The notes: generated by a model from the letters alone, not told the origin. A stretch of 64,000 nt of DNA from VRUE01 sp963704545 (GCA_963704545.1 OY969915.1:310001-374000), one strand, 5' to 3'. Counted from the first letter of the stretch, positions 1 to 11,254 are shown. Program-made: numbers and translations.

Positions 1-1
1 G

Positions 2-331
2 CCCGAAGAGGGCGCGACGGGATGGTCCGACACCTGGATGATCAGCTCCGAAGCGGCGCATCCCAATTGCATGTACATGTGGATGAACTGGATCATCGAA
101 CCGAAGGCGAACGCCCAGGTGGCGGAATACTTCGGCGAGGCGCCGGCCCAGGAACTGGCATGCGAGCAAACGGCAAATCCGAACTTCTGCGCTGAATACC
201 ACGCGGAAGAACCCAATTTCTGGAAACGCGTCTACTACTGGAAGACCCCGCTCGCCGACTGCGGCAACGGGTCCGAAGACTGCAAGGACTACAACGACTG
301 GGTCCAGGCCTGGACCTCGATCAAGGGTTGA
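2..331 (+). CDS. Polyamine-type ABC transporter substrate-binding protein, C-terminal part
   Basis: This is the last 109 residues of a protein that begins before the window; the frame is open from base 2. The residues NCMYMWMNWI and the closing DWVQAWTSIKG resemble the C-terminal lobe of PotD-like spermidine/putrescine binding proteins, which capture the solute outside the membrane. Its stop overlaps the TTG start of the next gene (TTGA), and two PotB/PotC-like permeases follow, so it belongs to a polyamine-family importer operon. The real ligand cannot be read from this fragment; other members of the family bind other organic cations or amino acids. Confidence 0.8.
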   Translation, partial: PEEGATGWSDTWMISSEAAHPNCMYMWMNWIIEPKANAQVAEYFGEAPAQELACEQTANPNFCAEYHAEEPNFWKRVYYWKTPLADCGNGSEDCKDYNDWVQAWTSIKG

Positions 332-1182
332 GCCGCAGGCTCGCCAAGCTGTTCCACGGGCGCCCCCGCCTTCAGGTGGGGGCGCTCCTGGCGGGCCCCG
401 CCGGCTGGCTGGTCGTCGGCTACCTCGGCTCGCTAGCCCTCCTTCTCGTCGCCTCGCTGTGGTCGGTCAACGCCGTCAGTGGCGAGCTCGAGAAAAGCCT
501 CAGCTTCGAAAACTTCGAAATCCTCTTCGACGAACCGGTCTACCGCGACATCATCGGTCGCACGGTCCTGATCGCGGCGTTGGTGACGATCACGGACGCG
601 GTCCTCGCTTTCCCAATTGCCTTCTACATGGCCAAGGTCGCGAGTCGCCGGACCAAGGCGATCCTCGTCGTCGCGGTGCTGATCCCACTCTGGTCGAGCT
701 ACCTGGTCAAGGTTCTCTCCTGGCGCAACATGATCGGCGGTGGCGGGCTGATCGATTGGGTCCTGGAACCGCTCGGCCTCAACGGGCCCGGCTACGGCAA
801 TGCCGCAGTCTGGCTGGTGATGAGCTACCTCTGGCTGCCGTACATGATCCTGCCGATCTTCGCCGGGCTGGAGCGAATCCCCAACTCGCTGATCAGCGCC
901 TCGGAGGATCTTGGCGCCAAATCCTTCACCACCTTCCGCCGGGTGATCCTGCCGCTCTCCTTCCCCGCTGTCGTCGCTGGCTCGATCTTCACCTTCGCCC
1001 TCACCCTCGGCGACTACATCACACCCAGGCTGGTCTCCAACAACCAGTTCATCGGCAACGTCGTCTTCAACAACATCTCCAACAACCTGCCCTTCGCCGC
1101 GGCCCTGGCGCTGGTGCCGATCGTGGTGATGGTCGGCTACCTGCTCGTCGCGCGAAAGCTCGGCGCCTTCGAGCACGTATAG
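328..1182 (+). CDS. ABC transporter permease, PotB-like
   Basis: A 284-residue inner-membrane permease of the spermidine/putrescine family. About six hydrophobic segments are visible (near residues 25-48, 75-100, 110-128, 155-178, 210-232 and 255-275). The cytoplasmic EAA-like loop that docks on the ATPase is seen as SASEDLGAKSFTTFRRV followed by ILPLSFPAV. The TTG start shares four bases with the preceding stop, which implies translational coupling. It should pair with the next permease to form the channel. The ATPase subunit is not in the window and probably lies upstream. Confidence 0.9.
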   Translation: MSRRLAKLFHGRPRLQVGALLAGPAGWLVVGYLGSLALLLVASLWSVNAVSGELEKSLSFENFEILFDEPVYRDIIGRTVLIAALVTITDAVLAFPIAFYMAKVASRRTKAILVVAVLIPLWSSYLVKVLSWRNMIGGGGLIDWVLEPLGLNGPGYGNAAVWLVMSYLWLPYMILPIFAGLERIPNSLISASEDLGAKSFTTFRRVILPLSFPAVVAGSIFTFALTLGDYITPRLVSNNQFIGNVVFNNISNNLPFAAALALVPIVVMVGYLLVARKLGAFEHV

Positions 1183-1189
1183 GAGAACG

Positions 1190-2056
1190 GTGAGACTTTC
1201 GAGGCGATCCACGATCCTGCTCCGCGTCGCCGTCGGCGCGGGGCTCGCATTCATCTACATCCCGCTGATCGTCCTTGGGATCTACGCCTTCAACTCGAGC
1301 AAGATCCTCGAATGGCCGCCACCCGGCTTCACCTTCGAGTGGTTCCCGAAGGCGATCGAAAGCACGGCACGCGACGCCTTCTGGACCTCGATCAAGGTCG
1401 GGCTCGCCGCCACCGCGATCGCCCTGGTGCTGGGGACGCTCGCGTCGCTGGCGGTCGCCCGGCACCGCTTCTTCGGCCGCGAGACGATCTCGTTCCTCGT
1501 CATCCTGCCGATCGCCCTGCCGGGGATCGTGACCGGGGTGGCGCTCAACAACACCTTCACCCAGGTGTTCGGCATCGACCTCTCGCTGTTCACCGTGATC
1601 GTCGCCCACGCCACCTTCTGCATAGTCGTCGTCTACAACAACTCGATCGCGCGGCTGCGCAGGATGTCCTCCTCTTTCGAGGAGGCCTCAGCCGACCTCG
1701 GCGCCAACACCTGGCAGACCTTCCGCTACGTCACGCTCCCCAACATGCGTTCGGCACTGGGCGCCGGCGGCCTGCTCGCCTTCGGCCTCTCCTTCGACGA
1801 GATCATCGTCACCACGTTCACGATCGGCGCCGGAGAACAGACTCTCCCCTACTGGATCTTCAGCAATCTCTTCCGCGCCCAGGAGCGCCCGATCGTCAAC
1901 GCCGTCGCCGTCCTGGTCGTCCTGATCTCGATCGTCCCGGTCTATCTCGCCTACCGCCTCACCCGCGAGGAAGGCGGTGTCGCTGCCGCCCGGGGCGGAC
2001 GAGCGGAGCGTGTCGGGGGCGGCGGCGTCGAGACCGAGGCGACCGCGGTGCCCTGA
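1190..2056 (+). CDS. ABC transporter permease, PotC-like
   Basis: A 288-residue permease, the second channel subunit of the importer. The EAA loop is EEASADLGANTWQTF then RYVTLPNM, and the GLSFDEIIVTTFTIG stretch is typical of PotC. The GTG start is chosen because AGGAGA lies four bases upstream (1181-1186), directly after the stop of the previous gene. The C-terminus carries a Gly/Arg-rich tail after the last membrane helix. It ends three bases from the converging stop of the carboxylase gene, leaving no room for a separate terminator. Confidence 0.9.
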   Translation: MRLSRRSTILLRVAVGAGLAFIYIPLIVLGIYAFNSSKILEWPPPGFTFEWFPKAIESTARDAFWTSIKVGLAATAIALVLGTLASLAVARHRFFGRETISFLVILPIALPGIVTGVALNNTFTQVFGIDLSLFTVIVAHATFCIVVVYNNSIARLRRMSSSFEEASADLGANTWQTFRYVTLPNMRSALGAGGLLAFGLSFDEIIVTTFTIGAGEQTLPYWIFSNLFRAQERPIVNAVAVLVVLISIVPVYLAYRLTREEGGVAAARGGRAERVGGGGVETEATAVP

Positions 2057-2059
2057 TCG

Positions 2060-3628
<1,569 letters not shown>

Positions 3629-3676
3629 CGAGCGGGAGAGTCTATTTCGGCGCGCCGAGCCGTGTCCCGAGACGAC

Positions 3677-3702
3677 GAAGGGCCCGCCGAAGCGGGCCCT
3701 TC
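3677..3702 (-). terminator. Hairpin terminator of the 3730-4389 gene
   Basis: Perfect 11-bp stem GAAGGGCCCGC / GCGGGCCCTTC with a four-base loop, 27 bases past the stop of the minus-strand repeat protein. On that strand the stem is followed by TTCGTCGTCT, a weak T-rich tract, as is common in high-GC genomes. Confidence 0.7.
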
Positions 3703-3729
3703 GAACCCCGGTCAGGGGCAAATTCGTGC

Positions 3730-4389
3730 TTAGAGTTCGGCGCAGACCGCAAAGGCCTCGATCGACCAGTTGCCAGCGCCGACGCCATCGACATCGCGCG
3801 CGAATGCGGACCAGCCGGTGCGCGACGAGCCGGATACGAACGGGTTCGAGCCCGTCAGGGCCACGTCTTTGAGTTCTCCACCGACCCGCGCACCGCCGCC
3901 GATTGCCTGCTTGCCAGCAGGGCAGGTAGCGGTCGCGTTCTTGGCCACTTCTTCGTTGTTGGCGCTTTCCGCGTTGACGTAGGTGACGTTCCTGACCAGC
4001 TGGGCGAGGAAGGTCGAAGCCAGCTTGCCACTGGTGACCGCACCGCTGCCGAGCTTGCTCTCGCTCACGGCGCCGTTCTTGATCTTCGGTTCGGTGACCA
4101 CCTGGCCGCCGAGCTGGCCGGAGCGGACCGAGCCGTTGGCGAGCTGGCTCGAGCCGATCGTCGCGGCAGCGATCTTCGCCCCGGTGACCGCCGCGTTGCG
4201 CAGCTTCGGCGTGGTCACCGCGCCGTTCTTGAGCTTCGCCGTCGTCACCGCGCCGTTGGCGAGGTGCTGCGACTTCACCGACTTCTTGTTCAGGGTCGTG
4301 GCGGCGTAGGCGCCGCCGCCCAGCGCCACGAACAGCGCGACGCAGGCCAGCACGGTTGCGGGGTTCAGGTGCCTCTTAAGTGACTTCAA
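3730..4389 (-). CDS. Secreted repeat protein with NGAVTxxKL repeats
   Basis: A 219-residue protein of unknown function. Residues 1-30 form a signal peptide or anchor (VLACVALFVALGGGAYAA). Residues about 33-115 are short imperfect repeats of ten or so residues with the pattern NGAVTTAKLK / NGAVTTPKLR, a regular beta-solenoid-like array. The C-terminal part has ATCPAGKQAIGGGARVGG, a small domain seen after such repeats. The TTG start is preferred because AGAGGA lies six bases upstream. Proteins of this build are abundant in Thermoleophilia genomes (family knowledge); the role is probably at the cell surface, but this is inference. Confidence 0.85.
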   Translation of the reverse strand: MKSLKRHLNPATVLACVALFVALGGGAYAATTLNKKSVKSQHLANGAVTTAKLKNGAVTTPKLRNAAVTGAKIAAATIGSSQLANGSVRSGQLGGQVVTEPKIKNGAVSESKLGSGAVTSGKLASTFLAQLVRNVTYVNAESANNEEVAKNATATCPAGKQAIGGGARVGGELKDVALTGSNPFVSGSSRTGWSAFARDVDGVGAGNWSIEAFAVCAEL

Positions 4390-4409
4390 CTCGATCCTCT
4401 CGTTTCGGT

Positions 4410-4622
4410 TCAGGTGCCGAACGGCTGCTTGCGCGGTTCGGCCAGGTCATCCAGGATGCGCTCCAGATCGGTCTCGGCAAGGCCGGAGTCGCGGTCCGCA
4501 CGCAGTTCCACGCGCGTGCCAAAGCCTTTCTCGGCCATCGTCACCTCCACCCCTTCCACGGCGGCGACCAACTCGGCCAGCTCGGGCTCGGACTTCATCA
4601 GCGTCCGCGAGACCTCGATCAT
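4410..4622 (-). CDS. Small hypothetical protein, 70 residues
   Basis: Predicted soluble, acidic 70-residue protein (starts MIEVSRTLMKSEPELAE, ends EPRKQPFGT). I recognise no family. It sits 20 bases upstream of the start of the repeat protein on the same strand, so the two are probably co-transcribed. Codon third positions are GC-rich like the neighbours, which favours a real gene. No strong ribosome binding site is seen before the ATG; GAAG 11 bases upstream is the best candidate. Confidence 0.55.
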   Translation of the reverse strand: MIEVSRTLMKSEPELAELVAAVEGVEVTMAEKGFGTRVELRADRDSGLAETDLERILDDLAEPRKQPFGT

Positions 4623-4696
4623 GCGGCCCGCTTCAACCGGAGCGTCCGCGTTCCTCCCACTCCTCCCCCGTGAAAGAGACCGTTCAGGGGGGAGAA

Positions 4697-4754
4697 ATCG
4701 TGCGCATCCGACCTTGACCCATCTCAGGTGTGGTCAATGTCGGATGCGCACGAT
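4697..4754. repeat. Palindrome with TTGACC..GGTCAA core (copy a)
   Basis: 16-bp perfect arms (4697-4712 and 4739-4754, containing TGCGCATCCGAC), one mismatch, then TTGACC and GGTCAA around a 12-base loop. It lies between divergent genes and its right arm contains the probable ATG (4737) of the next gene. The same core occurs at 5657, 23125 and, more diverged, 41125; the outer arm GCGCATCCGA is also in the 41125 copy. Confidence 0.8.
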
Positions 4755-5660
4755 GACAAGAGGAGTCGGCGGGCCTGGGAGCTGGCAGGACGGCAGCACG
4801 GGGTGGTTGCACGGCGACAGCTGCTGGCGCTTGGATTCAACGCGCGGGAAATCGAGCATCGAGTAGCGCGGGGGCGCCTGCATCTGGTGATGCGAGGCGT
4901 CTATGCGGTCGGCTGGCCGAGGCTCACGCGTGAGAGACGCTGGATGGCGGCTGTGCTCGCCGGTGGCGAGGGCGCGGTGCTAAGCCATCGCAGTGCCGCA
5001 GCACTCTGGGGGATTGGGAAGGAGAAACCAGGGCTGATCGACATCAGCTTGACGCGGCGCACCAGATTGCGGCGTGCCGGGCTGCGGGTGCGCGCTCGTC
5101 CCACGCTAGCCGGGACCGACGTCGTGTGTCGGAACGGCATTCCCGTCACGACCGTGGCGCGGACAGTCGTGGATCTCGCCTCTGAACTCGGCCCCACCAC
5201 TGTCGAGCGAGCGATCAATGAAGCCGACAAGCACGGATTGATCGACCCCGAGGCCCTGCGTGTCACGCTCGATGACTACGCGGGCGAGCCCGGCGTCCAG
5301 CTTCTGCGCCGGCTCCTCGACAAGCACACGTTTCGCCTCTCCGACTCCGACCTGGAGATCATCTTTCGCCCGATCGCCGCGTCTGCCGGTCTACCCCTCC
5401 CCCTCTCCAAGCAGATGCTGAACGGCTTCGAGGTCGACTTCTTTTGGCCGAACTTGGGACTTGTCGTTGAGACCGACGGCCTGCGCTACCACCGCACACC
5501 GGCAACCCAAGCCCGCGACGCCCGCCGAGACCGCGCCCACGTCTTGGCTGGGATGACCCCACTCCGCTTCACCCACTACGAGATCAAGTACGAGCGCCCC
5601 CGCGTACGCCGGACCCTCGAACACGCCGCCGAGCTTCTGCATGAGCGGAAGCAGCATTGA
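4737..5660 (+). CDS. AbiEi-antitoxin-like N-terminus with DUF559-type nuclease-like C-terminus
   Basis: A 307-residue protein. Residues about 10-60 resemble the winged-helix N-terminal domain of type IV antitoxins of the AbiEi class (AGRQHGVVARRQLLALG, then RGVYAVG). The middle has LSHRSAAALWGI and VCRNGIPVTTVART, also seen in that family. The last 100 residues have a DUF559/Vsr-like fold signature (FEVDFFWPNLGLVVETDG, then RDRAHVLAG). No AbiEii-type nucleotidyltransferase partner is adjacent, so it is an orphan; such orphans are common in actinobacteria. The start codon lies inside a strong palindrome, so translation may depend on RNA folding. GTG 4728 is an alternative start. Confidence 0.8.
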   Translation: MSDAHDDKRSRRAWELAGRQHGVVARRQLLALGFNAREIEHRVARGRLHLVMRGVYAVGWPRLTRERRWMAAVLAGGEGAVLSHRSAAALWGIGKEKPGLIDISLTRRTRLRRAGLRVRARPTLAGTDVVCRNGIPVTTVARTVVDLASELGPTTVERAINEADKHGLIDPEALRVTLDDYAGEPGVQLLRRLLDKHTFRLSDSDLEIIFRPIAASAGLPLPLSKQMLNGFEVDFFWPNLGLVVETDGLRYHRTPATQARDARRDRAHVLAGMTPLRFTHYEIKYERPRVRRTLEHAAELLHERKQH

Positions 5661-5680
5661 CCCCACTGGAGGTGGGTCAA
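5657..5680. repeat. Palindrome core TTGACCC..GGGTCAA (copy b)
   Basis: Seven-bp arms TTGACCC and GGGTCAA around ten bases, between converging genes; the TGA stop of the upstream gene is within the left arm. It lacks long outer arms, unlike copies a and c. It may work as a bidirectional terminator. Confidence 0.6.
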
Positions 5681-5726
5681 CTCTCGCTACATGGATCCTG
5701 AGCGGTGAGGATCGACGGCTTGTCGG

Positions 5727-7352
5727 CTAGAAGAAGGCCCCGCCCTTGTACTCGCCGAAGACGTCGCGCATGGCGCCGCAGACCTCGCCGATCGAGGCAT
5801 TTGCGGCGAGAGCGGTCCGAATCGGGTGCAGAAGGTTGCCCTCTCCGCGGGCGACGTCTCGCAGGGCCTCCAGCTTCGCCTCGACCGCGGCCTGGTCGCG
5901 GGACTCCTTGAACGTCTTCAGGCGGGCCAGCTGGCGCTCCTCGGCCTCGGGGTCGACGCGGAGGATGTCGACGTCGTCGACCTGGTCGGTGACGTACTTG
6001 TTGACGCCGACGATGATGTCCTGGCCGGACTTGTAGCGCTCGTGGTAGGAGTGCGCGGACTCCTCGATCTCGCGCTGCATGAACTCCAGCGCCTCGACCG
6101 AGCCGCCCATCTCCTCGACCTTCTCCATCAGCTCCCAGGAGCGGGCCTCGATCTCGTCGGTCAGCGACTCGACGAAGTAGGAGCCGGCGAAGGGGTCGAC
6201 GGTGTCGGCGGCTCCCGACTCGTGGGCGAGCACCTGCTGGGTGCGCAGCGCGATCCGGGCCGAGCGCTCGGTCGGCAGCGCCAGCGCCTCGTCGAAGCCG
6301 TTCGTGTGCAGGCTCTGGGTTCCGCCGCAGACGGCGGCGAAGCCCTGCAGGGCGACGCGGATGATGTTGACCTCGGGCTGCTGGGCCTGCAGCGTCACGC
6401 CGCCCGTCTGCGTGTGGAAGCGGATCTTCATCGAGTTGGGGTTCTCGGCGCCGAACCGCTCGGCGACGATCTTCGCCCACATCCGCCGCACCGCGCGGAA
6501 CTTGGCGATCTCCTGGAAGACGTTGTTGTGCCCGTTGAAGAAGAAGGCGAGGCGGGGGGCGAACTCGTCGATCTTGAGACCCCGCTCCAGCGCCGCCTCG
6601 ACGTAGGCGATCGCGTTGGAGAGCGTGAACGCAACCTCCTGCACTGCCGAACAGCCCTTCTCGCGGATGTGGTACCCCGAGATCGAGATCGTGTTCCATT
6701 TCGGCACGTTCTCGCGGCAGTACTCGAAGATGTCGGTCGTCAGCCGCATCGTCGGCACGGGCGGGTAGATGTAATTGCCGCGCGCCATGTACTCCTTCAG
6801 CACGTCGTTCTGGACCGTGCCGCGCAGCTTCTCGGAGGGGACTCCCTGTTCCTCGCCGACCAACTCGTAGAGCAGCAGCAGGATCGCAGCCGGGGCGTTG
6901 ATCGTCATCGAGGTCGAGACGCCGTCGAGGGGGATCTGGTCGAAGCAGATCCGCATGTCCTCGATCGTGTCGATCGGGACGCCGGTGCGGCCGACCTCGC
7001 CGCGGCAGAGCGGGTCGTCGGAGTCGCGGCCGAGCTGGGTCGGCAGGTCGAAGGCCATCGAGAGGCCGGTGGACCCATGTTCGATCAGGTAGCGATAGCG
7101 CTCGTTGGTGTCCTCGGGCGTGGCGAAGCCGGCGTACTGGCGCATCGTCCAGAGCCGGTCGCGGTACATCCCGTCGTGGATGCCGCGCGTGAAGGGGGGC
7201 ACGCCCGGCTCGCCAAGGCGCTCCTCGAGCCCCGGGGCGACGTCGTCCTCGTCATAAACATGCTGGATCTCGATGCCGGAATCGGTGAAAACGCGCTCGT
7301 CGTCGGGGCCGACGAGGGGCGCAATCGTGCGATGGGTCTCTTCTGTGGCCAT
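5727..7352 (-). CDS. Methylmalonyl-CoA mutase, large (alpha) subunit without B12 domain
   Basis: A 541-residue catalytic TIM-barrel subunit that interconverts (R)-methylmalonyl-CoA and succinyl-CoA with adenosylcobalamin. The substrate-pocket motif LWTMRQYAGFATPEDTN, then AFDLPTQLGRDSD, and STSMTINAPA are those of true methylmalonyl-CoA mutases; the Tyr in RQYAGF argues against the 2-hydroxyisobutyryl-CoA mutase branch, which has another residue there. The protein ends at the barrel, so the cobalamin-binding subunit must be a separate gene outside the window. Start ATG 7352 (MATEETHRT) is preferred over the longer open frame. Works with the carboxylase at 2060 and the epimerase at 52902. Confidence 0.93.
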   Translation of the reverse strand: MATEETHRTIAPLVGPDDERVFTDSGIEIQHVYDEDDVAPGLEERLGEPGVPPFTRGIHDGMYRDRLWTMRQYAGFATPEDTNERYRYLIEHGSTGLSMAFDLPTQLGRDSDDPLCRGEVGRTGVPIDTIEDMRICFDQIPLDGVSTSMTINAPAAILLLLYELVGEEQGVPSEKLRGTVQNDVLKEYMARGNYIYPPVPTMRLTTDIFEYCRENVPKWNTISISGYHIREKGCSAVQEVAFTLSNAIAYVEAALERGLKIDEFAPRLAFFFNGHNNVFQEIAKFRAVRRMWAKIVAERFGAENPNSMKIRFHTQTGGVTLQAQQPEVNIIRVALQGFAAVCGGTQSLHTNGFDEALALPTERSARIALRTQQVLAHESGAADTVDPFAGSYFVESLTDEIEARSWELMEKVEEMGGSVEALEFMQREIEESAHSYHERYKSGQDIIVGVNKYVTDQVDDVDILRVDPEAEERQLARLKTFKESRDQAAVEAKLEALRDVARGEGNLLHPIRTALAANASIGEVCGAMRDVFGEYKGGAFF

Positions 7353-7515
7353 ATCGACAGGATATGCGGGTATCCGTGCTCTTGCGGCCGACCGGAACAT
7401 TGCGGCCAATTACGGTTTGTTGAGAAGCAGGCCGGGAATAATCTTGGCTGCAAATCGACATGCCGTAAGTCGCCAATCGGGGCAGCAGGGGGCGGCAGCA
7501 AAACGGAGGATCGAT

Positions 7516-8775
7516 ATGAGAGAAGTGACCCAGCCGGTAAGGGCCCGGGGGACGATGCCGTCAGCGGTAGCAGTGGTCGCTGCACTGGCTGCGTTGCTCG
7601 CCTTTGCGCCCTTTGCCTCGGCCACCAGCGACCCGCTCGCCAGCGGTACGACGAGCATCACCCTCAACAAGGGCCTCTTCAAGAAGCTGAAGAAGAACGG
7701 CGTGAAGGTGCTCAAGGTGAGCCCCGCCACGGTCAAAAACCGCAACGTGAAGCTGCCCGTCAGCGGCGGCTCGCTGGACCCGACCACCGGCGCCGGCACG
7801 GTCGAACACAGCGGCGGCATCAAGTTCAAGCGCGGCAAGAAGACCGCCACGGTCAACACCCTGGTGCTCGAATCCGCAACGTCCTCGTTGAAAGCCAAGG
7901 TCGCCGGAAAGAGCATGAAGCTGGCTTCGGTCAAGGGCTATACCTTCACCCGCAACGGCTTCGGCACCAACGTCAGCGTCTCGGCCCTGAAGCTCACCGG
8001 CAAGGCCGCCAAGCAGCTGAACAAGAAGCTCGGCTTCAGCGGCAAGAAGAAGAACAAGCAGGGCAAGAAGGTGCCCGTCAAGCCGCTGTTCAAGGGCAAC
8101 CAGACCCTCGGCAGCTCCGCCAGCGAAACCCAGCCGAAAACGGTTGCGGTGCTGCCCACCGGCAGCGCAACACTCGCGCTCAGCCAATCGGCTGCCGAAA
8201 AACTGAACAATGTCGGTCCCCAGCCCGAATTCCCCAAACCGGGGCCGTTTGCGGTGAAACTGGGCACAGTCTCACCGACGTCTGTCATCGCCGCCGGTCC
8301 TCCGCCGACGCTGGCCTTCCCGATCGGCGGCGGCACGATGTCGCCGACGGCGACCGCCGGGACGCTTCAGACCCTGGGTGGCGTGACGCTGACCCAGAGC
8401 CTGGAAGCTGCTCCGCCCCCCGGCACCAAAGGCGTTACGACGCTGACGATGAAAGACATCTGGGTCGACATGAGCACAAAGGTCGCCACGGTGGAAGTGT
8501 CGATCGAAAACCCGAAAACCCCGGAAGCCAACCTCGGCAACCTGGGGCGGTCCTCGATCGCCGACATCGTCCTGACCGGAGCCGTGGTCAGCTCCGACCC
8601 GGCGACCCACACGATCAGCGTGCTCAACGCGTCCGCGACCCTGCAGGCCGTGACCGCGGAGACCCTGAACTCGGTGTTCATCACGCCGATCGAAAAAGCA
8701 ACCGGGGAACCGCAGGAAAAGTTCGCCGCCGGAGATCCCCTGGGAATCTTCTCCTTCACGGCGACGACGCAGTAA
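7516..8775 (+). CDS. Secreted protein with two HtaA-like repeats
   Basis: A 419-residue exported protein: signal peptide at about residues 12-37 (AVVAALAALLAFAPFASA), then two related halves. Each half has a strand-rich motif, LPVSGGSLDPTTGAGTVEH in the first and FPIGGGTMSPTATAGTLQT in the second. This layout resembles the HtaA domain of corynebacterial haem-binding surface proteins, but the match is by pattern only and I see no clear haem ligand. The middle is Lys-rich (GKKKNKQGKK). The ATG at 7516 has GGAGGA five bases upstream. A strong hairpin terminator follows. Confidence 0.8.
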   Translation: MREVTQPVRARGTMPSAVAVVAALAALLAFAPFASATSDPLASGTTSITLNKGLFKKLKKNGVKVLKVSPATVKNRNVKLPVSGGSLDPTTGAGTVEHSGGIKFKRGKKTATVNTLVLESATSSLKAKVAGKSMKLASVKGYTFTRNGFGTNVSVSALKLTGKAAKQLNKKLGFSGKKKNKQGKKVPVKPLFKGNQTLGSSASETQPKTVAVLPTGSATLALSQSAAEKLNNVGPQPEFPKPGPFAVKLGTVSPTSVIAAGPPPTLAFPIGGGTMSPTATAGTLQTLGGVTLTQSLEAAPPPGTKGVTTLTMKDIWVDMSTKVATVEVSIENPKTPEANLGNLGRSSIADIVLTGAVVSSDPATHTISVLNASATLQAVTAETLNSVFITPIEKATGEPQEKFAAGDPLGIFSFTATTQ

Positions 8776-8798
8776 CAGCACCCGCCAGAGGAACAGCG

Positions 8799-8831
8799 GA
8801 GAGGGCGGCCTACGGGCCGCCCTCTCTTTTT
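8799..8831 (+). terminator. Rho-independent terminator
   Basis: Stem of 12 bp (GAGAGGGCGGCC and its complement) with loop TACG, followed by TTTTT. It ends the secreted protein gene; the converging epimerase gene ends five bases further on. Confidence 0.85.
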
Positions 8832-8835
8832 AGCG

Positions 8836-9783
<948 letters not shown>

Positions 9784-9982
9784 CGAGTCCGATGCTATCG
9801 GCCGTCCCCGCAAGCGGTCGGGAGGTTGGTATCCCTGCAATTTGCGGGTTAACCAGCCGACCACCCGTCCAGAAGGGGGGAGAACCCACCGCCGCCGCGC
9901 CCTTCGCTTGGCATGTTTGGACTACGGACCTGAACCGGTGCAGGGGGAGCTCAGCGGATTGAGGGAGCGGGAGTCGACTGCG

Positions 9983-11254
9983 ATGCGGGGAGTGCGGCTG
10001 GAGCCGGGTGGGGTCGCGCGGCCGGAAACGGACGCGGCCCGCAAGCGGGCCGCCGTGGAGATGATCGCCCGCCACGAGCACTCGCTGAAACGGACCGCGC
10101 GGCGCTTCTCGCTCGACGCGGAAGACGCCGACGACGCCTACCAGCGCGCCCTGGAGATCGTCCTCACCAAAGCGCCGACGACGGACCCCCGGGAACTGAT
10201 CCGGTGGACACAGACGGTGACCAGGCACGAGGCGCTTGCCGTGCGCGAGAGCCGCGAAAGGCTGCTCGGGTTCCACAGCTCGCGCGAGGGCGCCCCGGAT
10301 CCGCTGGCATCGATCCCGGCCGAGGGCGGCGGGCCCGGAGAGCAGGCCGAGCGACGCGAGGCCGTCGCCCGCACCCGCGAGGCGCTGCAAGCGCTGAAGC
10401 CGGCGGAGCTGCGGGCCCTGAGCCTGCTGGCCAGCGGCTACTCCTACGCCGAGATCGGCGAGATCACCGGCTTCAGCCGGACGAAGATCAACCGGGTCCT
10501 GGCCGAGGGGCGCAACAGGTTCCGCGCCCTGCTCTCCAGCAGCGAGGACGGCAGCCGCTGCCGCGAGCTGCGACCGCTGCTCTCGGCCTTCTGCGACGGC
10601 GAGGCGAGCCCGGGCGACGCCGCGACGGTGCGCGAGCACCTTCGGGCCTGCGCACGCTGTCGCTCGACCATGCGCGCCTACCGAGCCGCTCCGCGGATCG
10701 CGGCCGCGCTGGCACCGGCGTTCCCGCCCTCTCGCTCTCTGCTCGAACGAGCGCACGATGCCCTCGCCGGGCTCGCCTCTCGCCTGCCGGGCGTGGGTGG
10801 AGGCACGGACTCCGCCGCCCAGATGGCCGCCGGCGGAGGGTCCAGCGGCGCGGGCGTGGCCGCGCTCGCCAAACTGCTGGCGGTCTGTGCCGGCGCCGCG
10901 GGTGGGGCGGCGGCATGCGTCGCCACCGGCGTGCTCCCCGACCCCCTCGTCAGCAGCGGCCCCCCATCGCGCCCGGCCCTCGAGCGGCCAGCGGACCAAC
11001 CGGCAGAGGCCTCGGCAGAAGAGGCGGTGGAGTACGAGCCAGATCCGACACCCGAGCCGCGGCCTCCGCGGCCGGTCAAGGAGGAGCCGAAGGACGACGC
11101 CGAGAAGGCGAATGCCCAGACGGCAGCCTCTCCCGTCGAGGCGGTCGAATACGAAGCGCCGCGCCCACCCGCCGAAGCTCCCCCGCCGAGTGGCGGCGAA
11201 AGCGCCGCTCCGGCCACACCGGGCGGCTCAGCCGCAGGGGAGTTCGGACCGTGA
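9983..11254 (+). CDS. ECF-type sigma factor fused to zinc-finger anti-sigma-like domain and membrane anchor
   Basis: A 423-residue fusion. Residues about 20-95 fit sigma region 2 (ARRFSLDAEDADDAYQRAL), and about 135-190 fit region 4 with its helix-turn-helix (YSYAEIGEITGFSRTKINRV). Residues about 195-235 form a zf-HC2-like motif (HLRACARC, His-x3-Cys-x2-Cys) of the kind found in anti-sigma factors. A hydrophobic stretch (LAKLLAVCAGAAGGAAACVA) near residue 300 is probably a membrane helix, and a Pro/Glu-rich tail follows. So the sigma factor appears tethered and self-restrained. Its stop overlaps the start of a secreted protein gene. ATG 9983 has GGAG ten bases upstream. Confidence 0.85.
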   Translation: MRGVRLEPGGVARPETDAARKRAAVEMIARHEHSLKRTARRFSLDAEDADDAYQRALEIVLTKAPTTDPRELIRWTQTVTRHEALAVRESRERLLGFHSSREGAPDPLASIPAEGGGPGEQAERREAVARTREALQALKPAELRALSLLASGYSYAEIGEITGFSRTKINRVLAEGRNRFRALLSSSEDGSRCRELRPLLSAFCDGEASPGDAATVREHLRACARCRSTMRAYRAAPRIAAALAPAFPPSRSLLERAHDALAGLASRLPGVGGGTDSAAQMAAGGGSSGAGVAALAKLLAVCAGAAGGAAACVATGVLPDPLVSSGPPSRPALERPADQPAEASAEEAVEYEPDPTPEPRPPRPVKEEPKDDAEKANAQTAASPVEAVEYEAPRPPAEAPPPSGGESAAPATPGGSAAGEFGP

